From contig JAJRQF010000040.1 of assembly GCA_024280375.1 (NCBI GenBank), positions 1 to 64,000 on the forward strand: a DNA stretch of 64,000 bases, written 5' to 3'. The translations under genes and the position numbers were made by a program. A model generated the notes under the pieces. The model made no database searches, was not told the DNA's origin, and saw only the letters and a list, made by a program, of their open reading frames with translations. Positions 61,322 to 64,000 of this stretch are shown here, one piece after another. The stretch comes from Alphaproteobacteria bacterium. GTDB lineage: Bacteria; Pseudomonadota; Alphaproteobacteria; Rhizobiales; Rhizobiaceae. Positions within the stretch are counted from its first letter, which is position 1. Each line of letters starts with the position of its first letter.

Positions 61322-62077
61322 ATGAACCTTTTGGACAATGGCGCAGCGGCGCAGATTATCAATGAAAACGGAACGTCTCCCATTATATTAGTGTGCGAAC
61401 ATGCAAGCGCGCATATACCGGCCGTGCTCAACGGTCTTGGGCTGGATGAGGGCGATCAAACGGCCCATATCGCCTATGATATCGGGGCGGAGGCCATGGC
61501 GCGAAAAATGGCCGATCAGCTCGATGCCCCGCTGATTGTGCAAAAATATTCGCGGCTGGTTTATGATTGTAACCGCCCACCTGAAAACCCCAGTGCCATG
61601 CCGGAAAAAAGCGAGACAACTGCAATACCCGGCAATGTGGGACTAAGTGCGGCGCAAAAAAGCGAGCGCGCGGAGCAGATTTACCGGCCCTTTCATCAAG
61701 CTGTCAGCGATTTTCTTGATCAGCGTGCGCAAGGCGATGTTGAGCCGGTTTTTGTGACCATTCATTCTTTTACCGCGACCTATTTTGGCAAGCCCCGCAG
61801 TGTAGAATTAGGCGTTCTGCATGATGTTGATACGCGCCTTGGCGATGCGATGCTTGAACATGCTCCCGGCGATTATATCGCGCGGCGTAACGACCCCTAT
61901 GGCCCGGAAGACGGGGTGACCCATACGCTCAATCTGCATGGCGGGGCGCGCGGTTTGAAAAATGTCATGCTGGAAGTTCGAAATGACTTGATCGCCGATG
62001 CGGCAGGGCAGACAGTTTGGGCGGCGCGATTAACCAGCCTGTTGATGCGATCTTTGGCGTTGACCAAATCTCGATAA
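61322..62077 (+). CDS. N-formylglutamate amidohydrolase family protein
   Basis: A 251-residue enzyme. The family core is PIILVCEHASAHIPAVLNGL, then AYDIGAEAMARKMADQLDAP LIVQKYSRLVYDCNRPPENP, FVTIHSFTATYFGKPRSVEL GVL and HTLNLHGGARGLKNVMLEVR NDLI. The histidine and glutamate residues in CEHAS and VTIHSF are the expected zinc ligands. The enzyme class releases formate from N-formylglutamate in histidine breakdown, but many family members next to glutamine-synthetase-like genes act on other N-acyl compounds. The GS-like gene follows 60 bases later on the same strand. Confidence 0.87.
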   Translation: MNLLDNGAAAQIINENGTSPIILVCEHASAHIPAVLNGLGLDEGDQTAHIAYDIGAEAMARKMADQLDAPLIVQKYSRLVYDCNRPPENPSAMPEKSETTAIPGNVGLSAAQKSERAEQIYRPFHQAVSDFLDQRAQGDVEPVFVTIHSFTATYFGKPRSVELGVLHDVDTRLGDAMLEHAPGDYIARRNDPYGPEDGVTHTLNLHGGARGLKNVMLEVRNDLIADAAGQTVWAARLTSLLMRSLALTKSR

Positions 62078-62137
62078 AAGGCTTACTTGGCGCGCAACAA
62101 TAAAACGACCGCCTATATATTATTGGAGAACATAAAA

Positions 62138-63508
62138 ATGCCTGGAATGCTTAGTCTCGATGAATTGAAAGCCCTGGTTGCAGATGGCTCTATTGATACG
62201 GTTCTTGCCTGTCAGGTGGATATGCAGGGCAGGCTGATGGGCAAGCGTTTTCACGCACAATTCTTTGTTGATGGTGGCTATGAGGAAACCCATTCCTGCA
62301 ATTATCTTTTGGCAACCGATGCCGAAATGGAAACCGTTGAAGGCTTTAAATCCACCTCGTGGGAAATGGGCTATGGCGACTATGTGATGAAGCCGGATTT
62401 GGCGACCATGCGGCTGATCCCGTGGCTGGAAGGAACGGCGCTGGTTTTATGTGATGTGCTTGACCATCACACCCATCAAGGCGTGCCACATTCGCCGCGT
62501 GCCATATTGCGCAAACAGATTGCCCGGCTGGAAGAAATGGGTATGAAGCCAATGATGGCGACCGAGTTAGAGTTGTTCCTGTTTGATGACAGCTATGAGG
62601 AAGCAAAAGCGCTCGGCTACCGCGATATGCAATTGGCCAGCGCCTATAATGAGGATTACCACATTTTCCAGACCACCAAGGAAGAAGATGTGATGCGCGC
62701 CATTCGTAACGGGCTTTATGGTGCAGGAATGGAAGTTGAATGTTCCAAGGGTGAAGCCTCTGCCGGACAGGAAGAAATCAACGTCAAATATAGTGACGCC
62801 TTGAGTACTGCTGACAATCATTCGATCATCAAAAACGGGTGCAAAGAGATCGCATGGGCCAAGGGCCGGGCGCTTACATTCATGGCCAAATGGGATAAAG
62901 CTGCGACCGGTTCTTCTTCGCATGTGCATCAATCGTTGTGGAGCCTTGATGGTAAGGAGGCGCTGTTTTTTGACAAGGATGCCGAACACGGCATGTCGGA
63001 GTTGATGCGCCATTATTGCGCCGGATTGCTCAAAAACGCTGGTGATATTACCTGTTTTCTGGCCCCCAATATCAATTCCTATAAACGCTTTGCGGCCGGA
63101 ACCTTTGCACCCACCAAGGCAATCTGGAGTTTGGATAACCGCACCGCCGGCTATCGGCTTTGTGCGGCGGGCAGCAAATCTGTGCGGATGGAATGCAGGG
63201 TCGGTGGTTCTGATCTTAACCCTTATCTGGCATTGGCGGCTCTTTTGGCAGCCGGAATTGACGGCATTGAAAACAAACTGGAGCTTGAAGCGCCCTTTGC
63301 GGGAGATGCTTACGGCGATAAAAGCCTGCGCGAAATTCCAACAACCCTGCGGGCTGCGTCAGCCGTGTTGAATAAATCCGATATGCTGCGCGCGGCAATG
63401 GGCAATGATGTGATCGACCATTATGTGCGGGCGGCCGAATGGGAACAGGAAGAGTTTGACCGTCAGGTGACCGATTGGGAAATCAATCGTGGCTTTGAAC
63501 GCAGTTGA
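62138..63508 (+). CDS. glutamine synthetase family protein (GlnT/PuuA-like)
   Basis: A 456-residue protein from ATG 62138, preceded by GGAG at nine bases. It begins MPGMLSLDELKALVADGSID. The N-terminal beta-grasp has VQ-type contacts (DTVLACQVDMQGRLMGKRFH). Catalytic domain: ATELELFLFDDSYEEAKALG (metal glutamates), ECSKGEASAGQEEINVKYSD, FMAKWDKAATGSSSHVHQSL W, GTFAPTKAIWSLDNRTAGYR, and VRMECRVGGSDLNPYLALAA. It lacks the adenylylation tyrosine context of GlnA and belongs to the gamma-glutamyl ligase side of the family, which condenses glutamate with amines. Lying behind an amidohydrolase and ahead of an acyl-CoA dehydrogenase, it probably belongs to a catabolic operon. Confidence 0.88.
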   Translation: MPGMLSLDELKALVADGSIDTVLACQVDMQGRLMGKRFHAQFFVDGGYEETHSCNYLLATDAEMETVEGFKSTSWEMGYGDYVMKPDLATMRLIPWLEGTALVLCDVLDHHTHQGVPHSPRAILRKQIARLEEMGMKPMMATELELFLFDDSYEEAKALGYRDMQLASAYNEDYHIFQTTKEEDVMRAIRNGLYGAGMEVECSKGEASAGQEEINVKYSDALSTADNHSIIKNGCKEIAWAKGRALTFMAKWDKAATGSSSHVHQSLWSLDGKEALFFDKDAEHGMSELMRHYCAGLLKNAGDITCFLAPNINSYKRFAAGTFAPTKAIWSLDNRTAGYRLCAAGSKSVRMECRVGGSDLNPYLALAALLAAGIDGIENKLELEAPFAGDAYGDKSLREIPTTLRAASAVLNKSDMLRAAMGNDVIDHYVRAAEWEQEEFDRQVTDWEINRGFERS

Positions 63509-63537
63509 TTGGGGATTTTTAAATTTGGTGGGCGTTT

Positions 63538-64000
63538 ATGACCATTTCCGATGATACTCAACCCATTCGCGAGGCTGTTTGCAAGCTGTGTACTTCGTTT
63601 GGTGAAGACTATTGGAAGGATCTGGATCAGGCGCATGAATATCCAACCGAATTTGTGCAAAAGCTGACAAGCGAGGGGTTTCTCGGTTGTCTTATCCCGG
63701 AACAATTTGGCGGGGCAGGTTTGGGCCTAATTGAGGCTTGCGCCATATTAGAAGAGATTTCGCGTTCTGGTGGGCATCCGGGGGCCGCACATGCGCAAAT
63801 GTATGTGATGGGCTCGCTTTTAAAGCATGGCAGCGAGGCGCAAAAGCAGAAATATTTGCCTGCTATTGCGCGCGGAGAATTGCGTTTGCAGAGCTTTGGC
63901 ATTACCGAGCCAAGTACGGGCACGGATACCACGGCGTTAAAAACAACGGCAATTCGTGAGGGCGATCACTATATTATCAATGGCCAGAAAGTCTGGATTT
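63538..64000 (+). CDS. acyl-CoA dehydrogenase, N-terminal part (cut by window edge)
   Basis: The first 154 codons are in the window. ATG 63538 begins MTISDDTQPIREAVCKLCTS FG, the usual N-terminal helix. LTSEGFLGCLIPEQFGGAGL GLIEACAILEEISRSGG is the conserved helix-turn region, HPGAAHAQMYVMGSLLKHGS EAQKQKYLPAIARGELRLQS the following part, and FGITEPSTGTDTTALKTTA the FAD/substrate contact (the usual TEP-x-x-G-S/T-D motif). It ends within INGQKVWI. The catalytic glutamate lies beyond the window. Directly behind the glutamine-synthetase-like gene (29 bases), so probably one operon. Confidence 0.92.
   Translation, partial: MTISDDTQPIREAVCKLCTSFGEDYWKDLDQAHEYPTEFVQKLTSEGFLGCLIPEQFGGAGLGLIEACAILEEISRSGGHPGAAHAQMYVMGSLLKHGSEAQKQKYLPAIARGELRLQSFGITEPSTGTDTTALKTTAIREGDHYIINGQKVWI

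Overview
The window looks like a chromosomal segment of an alphaproteobacterium, most probably a member of the Hyphomicrobiales (Rhizobiales) or a near relative. Supporting points: carB sits next to greA; the block carA / yqeY / dnaG / rpoD is present; there is a choXWV choline importer; a secreted TPR protein, DUF1194 von Willebrand proteins and a group III truncated globin are of types common in that order; and the intergenic spaces hold short palindromic repeats of the kind common there. GC content is about half by eye, low for rhizobia, so a marine or reduced lineage is possible. No genus can be named. I see no rRNA, tRNA, prophage, CRISPR array or intact transposase.

Layout. 1-3.3 kb: end of a TPR gene, a divergent Lrp/AsnC regulator, a group III globin, a 55-residue membrane protein, a repeat-rich spacer and an aspartate aminotransferase. 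3.5-6 kb: three secreted proteins (Cys-repeat/PG-binding-like, DUF1194 vWA, TPR). 6.2-8.2 kb: an EamA exporter followed by about 1 kb without a convincing protein gene, holding inverted-repeat remnants and a strongly structured stretch ending in a classical terminator (candidate small RNA). 8.2-10 kb: an operon of ECF sigma factor, DUF5602 protein and Tat-exported cupredoxin, with an ECF-type promoter in front of the sigma gene. 10-20 kb: DUF900 lipoprotein hydrolase, orphan msrP, SleB-type hydrolase, DUF2332 protein, MscS channel, MarR/EamA pair with twin operators, ELM1-like protein, GST, greA. 20-28 kb: carB, then secreted hydrolase, rhodanese, LysM membrane protein and a second DUF1194 protein. 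28-33.7 kb: LytTR membrane regulator divergent from an ABC exporter, zinc metallopeptidase and two oxidoreductases. 33.7-40.9 kb: VOC protein, choXWV, MFS and EamA transporters, PAP2 membrane protein. 40.9-47.8 kb: carA, yqeY, dnaG, rpoD. 48-52 kb: AEC transporter, HlyU-like protein, alpha/beta hydrolase, a sterol-desaturase-family protein divergent from its probable TetR regulator, CcdA-like protein. 52-57 kb: complete branched-chain-type ABC importer. 57-64 kb: secreted SSP411/DsbD-alpha fusion, SAF oxidoreductase, N-formylglutamate amidohydrolase, glutamine-synthetase-like enzyme and the start of an acyl-CoA dehydrogenase.

The most unusual signal is a structured intergenic element present twice, directly behind the stop codons of msrP (12.49 kb) and rpoD (47.77 kb). 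The two copies share short conserved strings, while the hairpin stems differ in sequence but keep pairing. Other leads are the candidate RNA at about 8 kb, a 265-bp sequence with inverted ends next to the EamA gene, three copies of a 70-bp palindromic repeat at 1.3-2.0 kb, and the ECF/cupredoxin/DUF5602 operon. All assignments come from reading the sequence; no database search was run.
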